Origin: Pseudomonadota bacterium
GTDB taxonomy: Bacteria; Desulfobacterota; Binatia; UBA9968
Direction: 5' to 3'
DNA length: 64,000 nucleotides
Assembly: GCA_021324155.1 (NCBI GenBank)
Contig: JAJPJQ010000018.1
Span: 124,001-188,000, forward strand
A program made the position numbers and the translations under genes. The notes under the pieces were generated by a model. That model searched no databases. It was not told where the DNA came from and saw nothing but the letters and a program-made list of their open reading frames with translations. Of the stretch, positions 63,829 to 64,000 are shown one piece after another. How positions within the stretch are numbered: the stretch's first letter is position 1; each line of letters begins with the position of its first letter.

Positions 63829-64000
63829 TCTTGATGATCACGCGCTGTAGCACGTCCGCCACGTCTTCCATTCTATCGGTCGCTTCTTCGAGCAGCTCGT
63901 AGATTTCCTTCCAGCGGATCAGGTTGAATAGATCATCTTTATGGCTGACGATTTCCGTCAGCGCGTCACGGAGGACGCGGTCGCCGTTGTTTTCCAGCGT
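63821..64000 (-). CDS. DUF47 (PhoU-like) family protein, C-terminal part
   Basis: The window shows 59 residues of the C-terminal end, with WKEIYELLEEATDRMEDVADVLQ and VIIKNG before TGA at 63823-63821. This tail, with its acidic residues, is the standard end of DUF47 proteins, which are PhoU-like helical proteins usually placed directly before PiT transporters and thought to control them. The start lies outside the window. Confidence 0.88.
   Translation of the reverse strand, partial: TLENNGDRVLRDALTEIVSHKDDLFNLIRWKEIYELLEEATDRMEDVADVLQRVIIKNG

Overview
The window is high-GC bacterial chromosomal DNA with densely packed, often overlapping genes (ATGA and TAATG junctions). No transposase, integrase, plasmid gene or CRISPR array was seen. 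The right end has the order tRNA-Ser(GGA), small SRP RNA, dnaX, ybaB, recR, which is common in deltaproteobacteria-like lineages. The rest is loaded with ABC substrate-binding proteins, amidohydrolases, cupins and decarboxylases. My inference is an uncultured soil or groundwater lineage (Binatota/Desulfobacterota-like, Rokubacteria or NC10-like); the taxon is not proved by the sequence.

Positions 1-50787 form a catabolic and transport island. Block 1 (+, 1-11955) holds a split thiamine-diphosphate decarboxylase (ComD/ComE-like), an isochorismatase-type amidase, a double cupin, four exported NMT1/SsuA-type binding proteins, two tandem UbiD decarboxylases, a crotonase resembling feruloyl-CoA hydratase-lyase and an M20 hydrolase. 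Block 2 (-, 17009-11970) has a TenA/PqqC-fold protein, a frameshifted double cupin, two amidohydrolase-2 enzymes and another NMT1-type binding protein. Block 3 (+, 17297-23655) is a leaderless NMT1-like protein and a complete dipeptide/oligopeptide-type ABC importer. Block 4 (+, 23753-31509) has three amidohydrolase-2 enzymes, two gentisate-dioxygenase-like bicupins, a DHDPS-family aldolase and a protein of the 4,5-dihydroxyphthalate decarboxylase type.

From 31524 to 38584 there is a ferric-iron-type ABC locus: one ATPase, and two binding-protein plus fused-permease pairs that converge on each other. Positions 38698-44880 hold two PuuE-type polysaccharide deacetylases, two short-chain dehydrogenases (the second frameshifted), an alpha/beta hydrolase and an amidohydrolase-3 enzyme. 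Positions 50787-44920 (-) carry an alpha/beta hydrolase, a class III aminotransferase and a second dipeptide-type ABC importer without ATPases.

Positions 56638-50859 (-) are a tripartite RND efflux operon. From 56779 on, the content becomes housekeeping: a DUF5329 protein, a small W-rich ORF, a sugar nucleotidyltransferase, a four-helix membrane protein, tRNA-Ser, SRP RNA, dnaX-ybaB-recR, YjbQ, and a PiT phosphate transporter with its DUF47 partner.

The biological theme is import and step-by-step decarboxylation, hydrolysis or ring cleavage of small organic acids, probably aromatic. The substrate cannot be named from sequence alone. Noteworthy signals are the excess of binding proteins with no dedicated permease, two leaderless binding-protein-fold proteins that are likely enzymes, altered catalytic residues in one amidohydrolase and one cupin, two frameshifts at short repeats, and a palindrome shared by two divergent promoters at 38609-38670.
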